Shown: positions 1 through 11,238, numbered from the stretch's first letter. The stretch is 54,146 nucleotides of DNA from an uncultured SAR86 cluster bacterium (GCA_902554355.1 CACDOC010000005.1:1-54146), one strand, 5' to 3'. Notes: a model not told the origin generated them from the sequence alone. Numbers and translations are program-made.

Positions 1-246
1 GGTCAATCTAAGTTATTGATTATATTGGTGTTTTTAATAAACCATAACCTCATAAATTCTTATATTGATAGTGAGTCTATACTTCTTGTAGACGATCTAG
101 GGTCCGAGCTGGACTTAGAGAATTTAGAGTTTGTGCTCGAACAGATTTCCAATGCCCCAAATCAGGTTATATTAACAGGAATACAAGGCGAAGATTTAGA
201 AAAAATAGTCTCAAAATTTACCAATTTTAAAAGGATTAATTTGTAA
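1..246 (+). CDS. recF: RecF DNA repair ATPase, C-terminal fragment
   Basis: The reading frame is open from base 1, so the gene is cut by the window edge and only about the last 81 residues remain. The fragment begins with GQSKLLIILVF, which matches the end of the ABC-ATPase signature region of RecF. It then carries ILLVDDLGSELD, the Walker B/D-loop segment typical of RecF (usually LLLDDxxSELD). RecF loads RecA at single-strand gaps together with RecO and RecR. The gene ends 20 bases before gyrB, and recF-gyrB is the classic order beside dnaA and dnaN. This places the window close to the origin, although dnaA and dnaN lie outside it. Confidence 0.88.
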   Translation, partial: GQSKLLIILVFLINHNLINSYIDSESILLVDDLGSELDLENLEFVLEQISNAPNQVILTGIQGEDLEKIVSKFTNFKRINL

Positions 247-266
247 ATTTATATTAAAATATATAG

Positions 267-2786
<2,520 letters not shown>

Positions 2787-2788
2787 GT

Positions 2789-3484
2789 TTAAGAATTAAG
2801 TTTTTCTTCAGTCCAGGTCCTAATTTTTTCAGCAGATAGTTTTGAATCCACTACATTAAAAGGTTGTCCTATAGAGAGTTTTATTGTCCCAGAATTCTTT
2901 AAAAATTTATGAGCAGGCCAGCACTCACCTGAATTATGACAAATAGGTAAAACTTTAACATTATTTCTTTTAGCTAACTCAAAGCTGCTTCTAGCATAAT
3001 TTCCTACCTTCCCTGCTGCTACTCGCGTTCCTTCTGGAAATAGTAAAACAAATAATCCCGATTTAAGTCTTTTTGATCCTTCATCAAGAGTTTGCACTAT
3101 AGCTTCTTTAGGCTTACTACGATTGATAGCAATGGGGTTCAATAATTTCATAGCCCACCCCCAAAGAGGGATATATAGAAGTTCCCGCTTCAAAAGAGTG
3201 CAAAGAGGATGAAAGAGGTATTGCATGGAAAAGGTTTCCCACTGACCTTGATGATTAGAGACAATGACACAAGGCTCTGTAGGAATGTTTTCCTTTCCCT
3301 CTACTACTAGTCTTATTTTGCATGTAGCATAAAGAAACCAATTTGCAAACCTTGGCCAAAAAGAAAAAAACCTCAGACGGTTATTCAGAGACATAAATGG
3401 TCCAAGCAAACAAGCCAATAAGCTCGCCAGGATTCCTGAACCTATGTATCCAATGTAAAAAATAAATGATCTTAAATAGGCCAC
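2789..3484 (-). CDS. plsC: 1-acyl-sn-glycerol-3-phosphate acyltransferase
   Basis: Transfers an acyl chain to lysophosphatidic acid to make phosphatidic acid at the inner membrane. The 231-residue protein has a hydrophobic N-terminus (residues 5-30). Its catalytic HX4D/E box is NHQGQWE at 77-83, with Glu in the acid position, and its substrate-binding box FPEGTR is at 149-154. The start is GTG. It is the last gene of a minus-strand run following gmhB (6-base gap) and ends 2 bases from the gyrB stop, so the two transcription units converge with no visible hairpin between them. The plsC-gmhB-glyS order is the usual gammaproteobacterial one. Confidence 0.93.
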   Translation of the reverse strand: MAYLRSFIFYIGYIGSGILASLLACLLGPFMSLNNRLRFFSFWPRFANWFLYATCKIRLVVEGKENIPTEPCVIVSNHQGQWETFSMQYLFHPLCTLLKRELLYIPLWGWAMKLLNPIAINRSKPKEAIVQTLDEGSKRLKSGLFVLLFPEGTRVAAGKVGNYARSSFELAKRNNVKVLPICHNSGECWPAHKFLKNSGTIKLSIGQPFNVVDSKLSAEKIRTWTEEKLNS

Positions 3485-3490
3485 TTAGAC

Positions 3491-4039
3491 TTAATGATTA
3501 AGAATGTAATCAACGGCTCGGCTCAGGTCATCAAAGCATTGTTCTTTGGGTGGGCTGTTCTCTGTTCCGTAAACCCTTTCTCCATAACCACCTTTTTTTA
3601 TTAACAAAGGAACACAACCAAATTCTCTTCCAGCCAATATGTCAGACTCCTTATCTCCAACAAAGTATTTCCCTTTTAAAGAGATGTTTAATTCATATTC
3701 AATTTCTTGCAATAGACCTATTTCAGGCTTCCTGCATTTACATTTAGATTCAGGAGCGTGAGGACAAAAGGCTATGTAGTTTATTTCTCCCCCAACCCCT
3801 ACAAGAAGTTCAATCATGTGATCATGGACTTTTTTTAGCTCTTCCTCAGATATAATTTTTTTTTCAATACAGGCCTGGTTGGTGGCAATAGCAACTTTAT
3901 ATCCGCTTGCTGTTAATCTGCCTATGGCCTCTAAGCTGCCCTCAATGGCCTCAAATTCTTCTGGACTGGTAACATAAGTCATTAGATCTACGTTAATTAC
4001 GCCATCTCTGTCTAATATGACTACTTTGTCTTCCTTCAA
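3491..4039 (-). CDS. gmhB: D-glycero-beta-D-manno-heptose-1,7-bisphosphate 7-phosphatase
   Basis: HAD-family phosphatase of ADP-heptose synthesis for the LPS inner core. The 182-residue protein opens with VVILDRDGVIN, the DxDGV/I catalytic box (Asp10 and Asp12). It also has the Cys/His zinc loop CPHAPESKCKCRKPEIG, which is diagnostic of GmhB rather than of other HAD enzymes, and the C-terminal GDKESDI motif. The frame starts at TTG with a weak ribosome site; no nearby ATG fits. It lies between glyS and plsC as in other gammaproteobacteria, implying a heptose-containing LPS core. The other heptose genes are not in the window. Confidence 0.93.
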   Translation of the reverse strand: MKEDKVVILDRDGVINVDLMTYVTSPEEFEAIEGSLEAIGRLTASGYKVAIATNQACIEKKIISEEELKKVHDHMIELLVGVGGEINYIAFCPHAPESKCKCRKPEIGLLQEIEYELNISLKGKYFVGDKESDILAGREFGCVPLLIKKGGYGERVYGTENSPPKEQCFDDLSRAVDYILNH

Positions 4040-4050
4040 AACTGGTTGTA

Positions 4051-5412
4051 TTAATTATCTATAGTTTTTTTGAAATGATCTGAAACTGAGGCTATATCCA
4101 ATCTGCTTTGCTCCATAGTATCTCTATCTCTAATGGTAACAGTTCCATCCTCAAGAGATTCAAAGTCTACAGTTATACATATGGGTGTCCCTATTTCATC
4201 ATGACGCCTGTAGTTTTTTCCTATATTCCCCGAATTCTCAAGCAAAACTCTCCCCAGGCCTAAGCTTTGAAGGGCATTTTTTAATTCTTTTGCTTTATTA
4301 ACCAAGTCTTCATTATTTTTCTTTAAGGGTATAACAGCAGCTTTAATAGGTGAAAGATGCGGTTTTAAGGACAAAACGGTCCTTTCTTTGCCATCTTCTA
4401 GCTCTTCAACCCTGTATGCTTCATTTAGAACAGCCAAAACGCCTCTTTCAACGCCTGCGGCGGGTTCTATAACGTAAGGGACTACCCATTCCTTGGTTTC
4501 AGGGTCCTGCACGGCCAATTTTGCGTTAGATTTAGTGTTTTTATCAACTTTAGCTGTAATCCTTAGTTTTGACTGGTCTCTAGTGTGTGAGCCCAGATCA
4601 AAGTCCGTTCTATTTGCTATCCCTTCAAGCTCTTCTAAACCGTGTGGGTATTTATACATAATGTCTATCGTTGCTTTCGAATAATGGGCTAATTCATTCT
4701 TAGGAACGTCTAGAAGTTCAATGCTTTTTTTATTTATGCCTTGTTTTTCCCACCACGCTACTCTTAAATCTGTCCATGTTTTATGCCATTTTTCATCTTC
4801 TCCTGGCCTAACAAAGAACTCCATTTCCATTTGTTCTAATTCTCTAACTCTAAAAATAAAGTTTCTTGGAGTAATTTCATTTCTAAATGCTTTACCAATT
4901 TGCGCAATACCAAAAGGAAGATGATGCGGAGTTGAGTCAATAACGTTTTTAAAGTTAGTGAATATTTGTTGGGCTGTTTCCGGTCTTAAATAGGCAAATG
5001 ACGATCCATCTTCTATAGGACCAACATTCGTTTTAAACATCAAATTGAATGGCCTTGGGTCAGTTAAATCATCTGAGCCGCATTCGGGGCACTTTCCGTC
5101 TTTCAGGTGGTCAGCTCTAATCCGTGCTTTACAACTTTTACAGTCTACTAGCGGGTCTGAAAAAGTTTCTTCATGACCTGATTGTTTTAACACCAACGGA
5201 TTAGTCAATATAGAAGAATCAATTCCTTCTATGTCATCTCTTTCATAAACCATTGCATTCCACCAAGCACGTTTCAAATTGTTTTTTAGCTCGACTCCCA
5301 GTGGTCCGTAATCGTAAACCCCTTGCAGCCCACCATAGATTTCATTGGTCTGGAAAATAAAGCCTCTCCTTTTACAAAGAGCTACTAACTTATCCATAGA
5401 TTCAGCTGCCAT
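4051..5412 (-). CDS. glyS: Glycyl-tRNA synthetase, homodimeric (alpha2) type
   Basis: Class II synthetase charging tRNA-Gly. The 453-residue single chain is the alpha2 type found in eukaryotes, archaea, actinobacteria and Bacteroidetes. It is not the separate GlyQ (alpha) and GlyS (beta) pair normal for gammaproteobacteria. Diagnostic features are [15 protein letters not shown] near the start and [13 protein letters not shown] in motif 1. A four-Cys zinc segment (CKSCKARI...[10 protein letters not shown]) follows, then RPETAQQIF, and [19 protein letters not shown] as motif 2. The C-terminal anticodon-binding domain carries [18 protein letters not shown]. It sits between gmhB and lpxL, the position of glyQ-glyS in Pseudomonas, so it seems to have replaced that pair in place. 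Confidence 0.96.
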   Translation of the reverse strand: MAAESMDKLVALCKRRGFIFQTNEIYGGLQGVYDYGPLGVELKNNLKRAWWNAMVYERDDIEGIDSSILTNPLVLKQSGHEETFSDPLVDCKSCKARIRADHLKDGKCPECGSDDLTDPRPFNLMFKTNVGPIEDGSSFAYLRPETAQQIFTNFKNVIDSTPHHLPFGIAQIGKAFRNEITPRNFIFRVRELEQMEMEFFVRPGEDEKWHKTWTDLRVAWWEKQGINKKSIELLDVPKNELAHYSKATIDIMYKYPHGLEELEGIANRTDFDLGSHTRDQSKLRITAKVDKNTKSNAKLAVQDPETKEWVVPYVIEPAAGVERGVLAVLNEAYRVEELEDGKERTVLSLKPHLSPIKAAVIPLKKNNEDLVNKAKELKNALQSLGLGRVLLENSGNIGKNYRRHDEIGTPICITVDFESLEDGTVTIRDRDTMEQSRLDIASVSDHFKKTIDN

Positions 5413-5424
5413 AATAGTTATATT

Positions 5425-5438
5425 AGTAAGTGCTTACT
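5425..5438. promoter_or_regulatory. Near-palindrome upstream of glyS
   Basis: AGTAAG-TG-CTTACT forms two perfect 6-base arms around a 2-base centre, 12 bases upstream of the glyS ATG in the 40-base lpxL-glyS gap. It has the size of an operator half-site pair but no family can be named, and an AT-rich sequence can produce such arms by chance. Confidence 0.2.
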
Positions 5439-5452
5439 TCTATTTATATCCT

Positions 5453-6328
5453 TTAATTATAGATATTTTCATTACCTGCCCTTCTATATTTTTTATATTC
5501 CCAGGCATACTGTTCGGGTGCAAGCATTATACATTTTTCTAGTTCTTTATTCATTGTATCAACACCCTCTTTTGTTGTTGGGGGCATATTTAGTTGCGGA
5601 CTGAATATTAATTTGAACCCTTTGCCATTCGCCTCCCTAATACAAACCATGGAATGAATTTTTGCATTTGTCTTTTGGTGTAATTTAGATATTAGTGTCA
5701 TGGAGAGACAGTCTTGCTCAAAAAATTTTGATAACTCTCCTCCAGACAATTCAGGAACTTGATCTGATGCAATTGCAACGGCACGCCCTTCTTTCAAATT
5801 TTTAAGCAAAACTTTAACGCCAGATATATCATCTTCAACCATTCTCACCCCCATCTTTGCTCTTGCATTTTTAACATAAGAATTAAGATATTTATTTTTA
5901 ATTTCTGAATAGGGAACACAGCAATCAATTTGTTGCCCTAAATAATTAATAAGAACTTCAATATTTGCCTGGTGAGGTGTAAACACTATCAATCCTTGCG
6001 TACCTTCAGCTGACTTTAAAATATGCTCAAAACCTCTAGTTTGTATTGACATGGGCAAGTTACTTCCAGGCAGTTTCATCCACACATATCCCGATTCTAA
6101 TAAAGTAATTGAGGTTTCAATTAAGCTTTTCTTACAAAGGCTGATTATTTCCTCTTCTTCAAGTTTAGGAAAAGCAAGCCTTAAGTTAATTAAGGTAATC
6201 TTTTTATGCCTGTTGGGGGTTAGATTTAAGATAGACCCTAGAACCATTCCTAATTTATTTATGCTTTGAAGAGATAATTTTGATAAAAGTCGTAAAAATA
6301 TATAAATAAAAGCTTTATTAAGTGACAT
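5453..6328 (-). CDS. lpxL: Lipid A biosynthesis late acyltransferase (LpxL/HtrB family)
   Basis: Adds a secondary acyl chain to Kdo2-lipid IVA at the cytoplasmic face of the inner membrane. The 291-residue protein is slightly shorter than E. coli LpxL (306). The N-terminus has an amphipathic or membrane-anchoring stretch followed by NRHKKITLINLRLAFP, typical of the LPLAT/HtrB family (N-x-x-x-x-FP). The catalytic HX4D/E box is HQANIE in VFTPHQANIEVL. ASDQVPELSGG corresponds to the conserved DQ region. The gene follows trkH by 9 bases on the same strand and precedes glyS. Whether the donor is lauroyl or another chain cannot be read from the sequence. Confidence 0.87.
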   Translation of the reverse strand: MSLNKAFIYIFLRLLSKLSLQSINKLGMVLGSILNLTPNRHKKITLINLRLAFPKLEEEEIISLCKKSLIETSITLLESGYVWMKLPGSNLPMSIQTRGFEHILKSAEGTQGLIVFTPHQANIEVLINYLGQQIDCCVPYSEIKNKYLNSYVKNARAKMGVRMVEDDISGVKVLLKNLKEGRAVAIASDQVPELSGGELSKFFEQDCLSMTLISKLHQKTNAKIHSMVCIREANGKGFKLIFSPQLNMPPTTKEGVDTMNKELEKCIMLAPEQYAWEYKKYRRAGNENIYN

Positions 6329-6337
6329 TTGTTTCTT

Positions 6338-7789
6338 TTAGCTTCTCCAAAAGGCAGGAGTAAACACCAAAAGGAGGGTGAATATTTCTAACCTTCCTAG
6401 CAACATGGCTAAGCATAAGCCTAATTTAGAGGCATCATTTAGTTCTTTATAGTTGCTAGATACCTCACCTAAACCAGGCCCCAAGTTATTTAATGTAGCA
6501 CCAACTGCCGAAAAGGATGTTAAAAAGTCATTGCTTTGTGAAAGCATAAACATTAATAAAACTATAAAAATGGCCACATATAGGGAAAAGAAACCCCAAA
6601 CTGACTCTGCAACCCTGGGATCAAGCGATTTTTTGCCAAATTTAATAGACACTACAGCATTTGGATGTATTAATTTTGTTATTTCTCCAACTCCCTGCCT
6701 CATTAAGACTAAAGACCTTATCACTTTAATGCCTCCACCAGTAGATCCTGCACACGCACCTATAAATGCTGCAGATAAGAGCATAATAGGTATAAATAAT
6801 GGCCAATTAGCATAATTAGAAGTTAGATATCCTGTTGTTGTTCCTATTGATACGGCCTGAAAGACACTATCTGCCAACTTATTATCAGATATCTCCGAAC
6901 TAACATATAGAGTTAAGTAGGTGATAAATGCCGTTGTGGTTAGTATTGACAGATATAGTTTTACTTCAGAGTCATAAAAGTAATGCAATACCCTTTTTTT
7001 TGTCCAAGCAATATAGTGAAGGGCAAAGTTTATTCCTGACACAACCATGAAGACCACTGCTGTCCATCTAAGGGAGGTTTGTTCAAAAAAAGCAAAATTT
7101 GCATCATGTGTTGAAAATCCACCTATTGAAATTGTAGAAAAGGCATGACAAACAGAGTCAAACCAAGACATACCGAATATTTTGTATAAAGTTGCACACA
7201 CTATGGTCATGGTTAGGTATACGAACCAAAGAGCTTTTGCTGTTTCTGTGATTCTTGGCGTAAGTTTGGCGTCTTTCATAGGTCCAGGAGTTTCAGCTTT
7301 ATAAAGCTGCATGCCTCCTACACCCAAAAGAGGCAAGACAGCAACTGCTAGTACAATTATCCCCATACCCCCAAGCCATTGAAGAAATTGTCTGTAAAAA
7401 AGTAAAGATTTAGCCATTTCATCTAAACCTACAAAAACAGTAGCTCCTGTGGTGGTTAGACCAGATATTGATTCAAATAGTGCATCTATATAGCTAACAT
7501 CTTCTAAATTCGCCAAATAGAAGGGAATTGATCCAAAAATACCCAAAACTGTCCAAAAGAATACAGTAATAATGAATCCATCTTTGGTCCTTAAGTCGCC
7601 ATTCTTCTTTTTAGACAAGAAATACATAAGAAATCCAATAAAAAAGGTAATGAAACCGGTATATATAAAGTTATAGATATACTCTTGTTCGCCATAAAAA
7701 TAGGCCAAAAACCCTGGTATTATTTGGGCTAAACTAAAAAACATTAGGAGTGTTCCTAAGATTTTTATTGTGTAGGGCAGAAGGGGCAT
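6338..7789 (-). CDS. trkH: Trk potassium uptake channel subunit TrkH
   Basis: Integral membrane K+ translocating subunit, 483 residues, close to E. coli TrkH (483). The four pore-loop filters of the SKT superfamily are all visible: TTTGATVFV, STISIGGFST, IGTTTGYLTS and CAGSTGGGIK. About ten or more hydrophobic membrane segments surround them. It lies 5 bases downstream of trkA, the cytosolic regulatory ring subunit, forming a trkA-trkH pair. A K+ importer within this core gene block agrees with the trkA position next to fmt in other gammaproteobacteria. Confidence 0.95.
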   Translation of the reverse strand: MPLLPYTIKILGTLLMFFSLAQIIPGFLAYFYGEQEYIYNFIYTGFITFFIGFLMYFLSKKKNGDLRTKDGFIITVFFWTVLGIFGSIPFYLANLEDVSYIDALFESISGLTTTGATVFVGLDEMAKSLLFYRQFLQWLGGMGIIVLAVAVLPLLGVGGMQLYKAETPGPMKDAKLTPRITETAKALWFVYLTMTIVCATLYKIFGMSWFDSVCHAFSTISIGGFSTHDANFAFFEQTSLRWTAVVFMVVSGINFALHYIAWTKKRVLHYFYDSEVKLYLSILTTTAFITYLTLYVSSEISDNKLADSVFQAVSIGTTTGYLTSNYANWPLFIPIMLLSAAFIGACAGSTGGGIKVIRSLVLMRQGVGEITKLIHPNAVVSIKFGKKSLDPRVAESVWGFFSLYVAIFIVLLMFMLSQSNDFLTSFSAVGATLNNLGPGLGEVSSNYKELNDASKLGLCLAMLLGRLEIFTLLLVFTPAFWRS

Positions 7790-7794
7790 ACAGC

Positions 7795-9162
7795 TTATTT
7801 AGGCGCGAATGTTTCTTTTACCTGTTTTATAGCGCTTTTATCTGTTAAAAAGAGTATAACATGATCGTTCTCCCTTAAATGAACGTGATCATGCGCTATC
7901 TTCCCTTTATTGTCTCTAATAAGTGCTCCAATAGTTACCCCTTCTGGTAAGCTTATCTCGCCGAGCTCCTTTCCTATGCTGCTCGGCTTACCAGTCTTTG
8001 ATTCTTGAGCTATGGCTTCAATTGCTTCTGCAGCTCCTTTTCTTAGTGAGTGAACCCTTACTACATCTTTACCTTCAATTTCTGCCAAGAAAGTTCCTAT
8101 TGTTATTTGAGAGGGGGCTATTGCTATGTCTATTCCTTTGGTCTGCACAAGGTCTACGTAAGCGGGGTTATTAAGTATGGCAACTGTTTTGTGTGCACCC
8201 ATTTCTTTAGCCAGAAGACAGGACATTACATTGGCTTCATCGTCATTAGTTACAGCAGCAAATACATCTGTGTTTTCTACATTCTCATCATGTAATAAGT
8301 TTTTATCGCAAACATTACCTTCTAGAACAATGGAGTTTTCTAATTTTTCAGAAAGTCTTTTGGCTCTTTCATTACTAGATTCAATTATTTTAACCCTGTG
8401 ATTGCTTTCTATTCTTTTTGCCAACCTGGCTCCAATTTTGCCGCCTCCGGCAATAATAATGTTTTTATAAGGTTCTTCCTTTTTTCTCATTTCATTAACA
8501 ACCTTTGAGGCCTCTCCCTTTTTTGAAATAAAGAAGACTTCATCGTTAGCCTCAATGACAGTTGATCCAGTTGGAACTATTGATTCGCCTTTTCTAAAAA
8601 TAGCTGCCACCCTTGAATCAATCTTGGGCATGTGTTTTTTTAGGTCTCCTATCTCGTGACCAATCATGGGGCCGCCTTCAACCGCTCTTACCGCAACTAG
8701 GTTCAGTTTCCCTTGACCAAACTCCATCACTTGTAGTGAGCCAGGTATTTCTATCAACCCTTGGATATGTTCTGTAATTAGTTGTTCTGGACTAATGTGA
8801 ATATCTACCGGTATTTCACCTGAATCCATAGCCTCTTTTGTTTTACCTTTTAAGTATGAGATTTCCCTTACTCTTGCAATTGTTTTAACTGATTTATTCA
8901 ACACCTTTGCAATCATGCAGGCTACGATATTTGTTTCGTCGCTGCCCGTAACAGCCACAACCATGTCTGCTTCTTGAATGCCAGCATTAACAAGGATATT
9001 AGGATAGGAAACTTCTCCTAAAAGGGTTTTAATATCGGCCTCTTCTTCCAGTCTGTGTAGCTCCGAAGAGTTATGATCAACAACGACGAGATCGTTTTCT
9101 TGGGACAAGAGAGATGCTAGCGTACTCCCGACTGCCCCGGCCCCCAAAATAACTATTTTCAC
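7795..9162 (-). CDS. trkA: Trk potassium uptake regulatory protein TrkA
   Basis: Cytosolic nucleotide-binding gating subunit for TrkH. The 455-residue protein contains two RCK repeats. The first NAD-binding fold begins MKIVILGAGAVGSTLA (residues 1-16) and the second begins IIIAGGGKIGARLAKRI near residue 235. Each is followed by an RCK_C (TrkA_C) domain, the last one ending near HVHLRENDHVILFL. The start is GTG. The gene heads a minus-strand unit running trkA-trkH-lpxL-glyS-gmhB-plsC. A TATAAT box lies in the 66-base gap separating it from fmt. In relatives rsmB normally lies between fmt and trkA, and it is absent here. Confidence 0.95.
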   Translation of the reverse strand: MKIVILGAGAVGSTLASLLSQENDLVVVDHNSSELHRLEEEADIKTLLGEVSYPNILVNAGIQEADMVVAVTGSDETNIVACMIAKVLNKSVKTIARVREISYLKGKTKEAMDSGEIPVDIHISPEQLITEHIQGLIEIPGSLQVMEFGQGKLNLVAVRAVEGGPMIGHEIGDLKKHMPKIDSRVAAIFRKGESIVPTGSTVIEANDEVFFISKKGEASKVVNEMRKKEEPYKNIIIAGGGKIGARLAKRIESNHRVKIIESSNERAKRLSEKLENSIVLEGNVCDKNLLHDENVENTDVFAAVTNDDEANVMSCLLAKEMGAHKTVAILNNPAYVDLVQTKGIDIAIAPSQITIGTFLAEIEGKDVVRVHSLRKGAAEAIEAIAQESKTGKPSSIGKELGEISLPEGVTIGALIRDNKGKIAHDHVHLRENDHVILFLTDKSAIKQVKETFAPK

Positions 9163-9197
9163 AAGCTTTTAATAAGACACTTTAAATTTTAGGATCG

Positions 9198-9203
9198 ATT
9201 ATA
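9198..9203 (-). promoter_or_regulatory. Candidate -10 box for the trkA operon
   Basis: On the minus strand TATAAT lies 35 bases upstream of the trkA GTG, in the only sizeable gap between def-fmt and trkA. No good -35 hexamer is seen 16-18 bases upstream, so the call rests on the -10 match and its position. Confidence 0.35.
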
Positions 9204-9228
9204 GTCCTATTTCAGTTTTAGAAAATAC

Positions 9229-10179
9229 TTATTGACCATTAGAGCTAAATTTCAGGTTTTGTTTTATTGTTGCCCCATAACCTTTAACAAATTCTTGTGA
9301 AGGAACTATACCCTTGCCTTCCATTTGTATTTCATCAATTTTAATTGCACTTTCTTGCTTACAACCTACTATTAATTTTCCATCTTGCGCAATTTCTATA
9401 TAGCCAGGAGCAAGCTTTAAAGTATTGTGTGTAGTAAAGCCACTGAAAATTTTAATTCTTTTGGTTCCCAAGAAGGTAAAAGCACCATACTTAGGGTTAA
9501 GGGACCTTATTTTTCTTTCAATCTCTTCGGAAGGGAGGTCCCAGTTTATTTCTTGATCTAAAGAAGTAATTTTAGGAGCAAGGGTTGCTTTTGAGTGATC
9601 CTGTTCAACCTCTTTAATTTTTCCGCTTTCAAACTCTTCGAGAAAGTTTAATAAATTTGTTTTGCTTAGATTCACAAATTTATTTTCTATTGTGCCCAGG
9701 TTATCTTCGTCTTCAATTTTGCATTTATGTACTTCTAAGATAGGCCCTTCATCAAGACCTTCGCTCATTCGCATATAAGTTATTCCAGTCTCTTTATCTC
9801 CAGAATATATAGAATTTTCAATTGGAGCAGCCCCCCGCCAATTGGGAAGAATGGAGGCGTGAACGTTTACGCACCCCATTTTAGGAATATTTAAAACTTC
9901 TTTAGGCACTAAAAGTCCGTAAGCAACGACAAGCATTAGGTCTGGTTCAATTAACTTTAAGGCCTCTACAGTAAGTTTCTCTCTTAGGGTGCTGGGCTGT
10001 AAAACTTCAATCCTATTCTCAAGACCAACTTCTTTTACAGGAGATAGCTTTATTTGTTTACCGCGACCAGAGCGCCTGTCTGGCTGCGTCAAAATACAGC
10101 AAATTTGGTGATCGCTGGCAATCAAAATTTTTAAATGTTCAGCAGCAAATTGCGGAGTGCCTGCAAAAACTATCTTCAT
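9229..10179 (-). CDS. fmt: Methionyl-tRNA formyltransferase
   Basis: Formylates Met-tRNAfMet with 10-formyl-THF for translation initiation. The 316-residue length is normal (E. coli 315). The N-terminal formyltransferase fold starts MKIVFAGTPQFAAEHL. The catalytic region has VNVHASILPNWRGAAP, the SLLPxxRGxAP signature containing the catalytic His, followed by GITYMRMSEGLDEGPIL with the conserved Asp. A C-terminal OB-like tRNA-binding domain follows. It begins one base after the def stop, so the pair is cotranscribed and acts in sequence: Fmt adds the formyl group that Def later removes. Confidence 0.96.
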   Translation of the reverse strand: MKIVFAGTPQFAAEHLKILIASDHQICCILTQPDRRSGRGKQIKLSPVKEVGLENRIEVLQPSTLREKLTVEALKLIEPDLMLVVAYGLLVPKEVLNIPKMGCVNVHASILPNWRGAAPIENSIYSGDKETGITYMRMSEGLDEGPILEVHKCKIEDEDNLGTIENKFVNLSKTNLLNFLEEFESGKIKEVEQDHSKATLAPKITSLDQEINWDLPSEEIERKIRSLNPKYGAFTFLGTKRIKIFSGFTTHNTLKLAPGYIEIAQDGKLIVGCKQESAIKIDEIQMEGKGIVPSQEFVKGYGATIKQNLKFSSNGQ

Positions 10180-10180
10180 A

Positions 10181-10687
10181 TTATTTTGAAGCCCTTAGCT
10201 TAACCATTTTTTTTCTAATCATTTCTCTTTTCAAGTTAGAAAGAAAGTCAACCATCATCTTGCCCTCTAAGTGATCCATTTCGTGTTGTATGACGACAGA
10301 GAGTATATCTTCAGCAACCAGAGTAAACTCCTTTCCATCAATACCTAGGGCTATTATTTCAACAGCACTTGGCCTTTCAAGCTCTTCAAATATTCCGGGA
10401 ACAGATAGGCAGCCTTCAGAGTAAGATTTAATTTCTTCATTAATAATTTTATTTATTTTTGGATTAATCAACACAATAGGGTCATTTTTCTCGTTACTAA
10501 TATCTATAACGATAATTCTTTTATGAACATCAACCTGAGTAGCTGCCAACCCGATACCTTCCCCTTCATACATAGTCTCTAACATATCCTCTGTTAGTTT
10601 TATTATAGAATCATTCACCTCTTTTACAGGCTCAGCTACTGTCCTTAGCTTGGGATCAGGGAATATTAAAATTTTTAGAGTTGCCAT
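10181..10687 (-). CDS. def: Peptide deformylase
   Basis: Removes the N-formyl group from nascent proteins. The 168-residue protein carries all three motifs: GIGLAATQ (motif 1), EGCLS (motif 2, with the metal Cys) and QHEMDH (motif 3, with the two metal His and the catalytic Glu). It is the first gene of the def-fmt unit and is divergent from purE, with about 50 bases between the two starts. The C-terminus is short and Lys/Arg-rich (KREMIRKKMVKLRASK), as in type I bacterial deformylases. Confidence 0.96.
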   Translation of the reverse strand: MATLKILIFPDPKLRTVAEPVKEVNDSIIKLTEDMLETMYEGEGIGLAATQVDVHKRIIVIDISNEKNDPIVLINPKINKIINEEIKSYSEGCLSVPGIFEELERPSAVEIIALGIDGKEFTLVAEDILSVVIQHEMDHLEGKMMVDFLSNLKREMIRKKMVKLRASK

Positions 10688-10736
10688 GATTTAATTTACA
10701 TTATATTAGTATACAATTTTGCTTTTGGAGAAAATT

Positions 10737-11231
10737 GTGAGTGTAACTGTTTCAATAATAATAGGTTCCGAATCTGATTTAGAGTTGGCTAATAAATGCG
10801 CAGATACTCTAAATTCTTTGTCTATATCAAATTCAATTCAGGTTTTATCAGCGCACAGAACTCCTGGATTGCTAGAGACTCATGTAAGAGAATGTGAGAG
10901 TGGAGGCACGAAGATCTTCATTGCCATGGCAGGACTGGCCGCTCACCTGGCTGGTGCTGTAGCCTCAAAGACGGTTTTACCCGTAATAGGAGTTCCAGGA
11001 GACGGGGGCCCATTAAGCGGCATGGATGCATTACTTTCTACAGTTCAAATGCCAAAAGGCATACCTGTAGCAACAGTGGCTATAGGCTCTGCCGGTGCAA
11101 CCAACTCGGCCTTTCTGGCAGCTCAAATTTTGGGAATAGAATCAGAAGAAGTAAAAAACGCTTTAGTTAAGGTTAGGGAAGAGGGCGTAGAGACAATTAA
11201 AAAATCCAACCAAAAGCTAGCCGGTTCTTAA
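10737..11231 (+). CDS. purE: N5-carboxyaminoimidazole ribonucleotide mutase
   Basis: Purine pathway enzyme converting N5-CAIR to CAIR, 164 residues from the chosen start. GTG at 10737 was chosen because GGAG ends 6 bases before it; an in-frame TTG at 10719 has no ribosome site. Family motifs are VSIIIGSESDLELA, the active-site LSAHRTPG, AMAGLAAHLAGAVA, and MDALLSTVQMPKGIPVATVAIG. The loop PGDGGPLSG differs from the PVQSxALSG form of E. coli but the rest is class I-like. Class I enzymes normally need PurK; no purK is adjacent or anywhere in the window. It starts a plus-strand run purE-tsaC-aroE. Confidence 0.92.
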   Translation: MSVTVSIIIGSESDLELANKCADTLNSLSISNSIQVLSAHRTPGLLETHVRECESGGTKIFIAMAGLAAHLAGAVASKTVLPVIGVPGDGGPLSGMDALLSTVQMPKGIPVATVAIGSAGATNSAFLAAQILGIESEEVKNALVKVREEGVETIKKSNQKLAGS

Positions 11232-11238
11232 ACAACAA

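Noticed and set aside
6453-6815. 120-residue open frame on the plus strand
   Set aside because: It is fully antisense to trkH, whose pore motifs are intact; no ribosome site and no family pattern.
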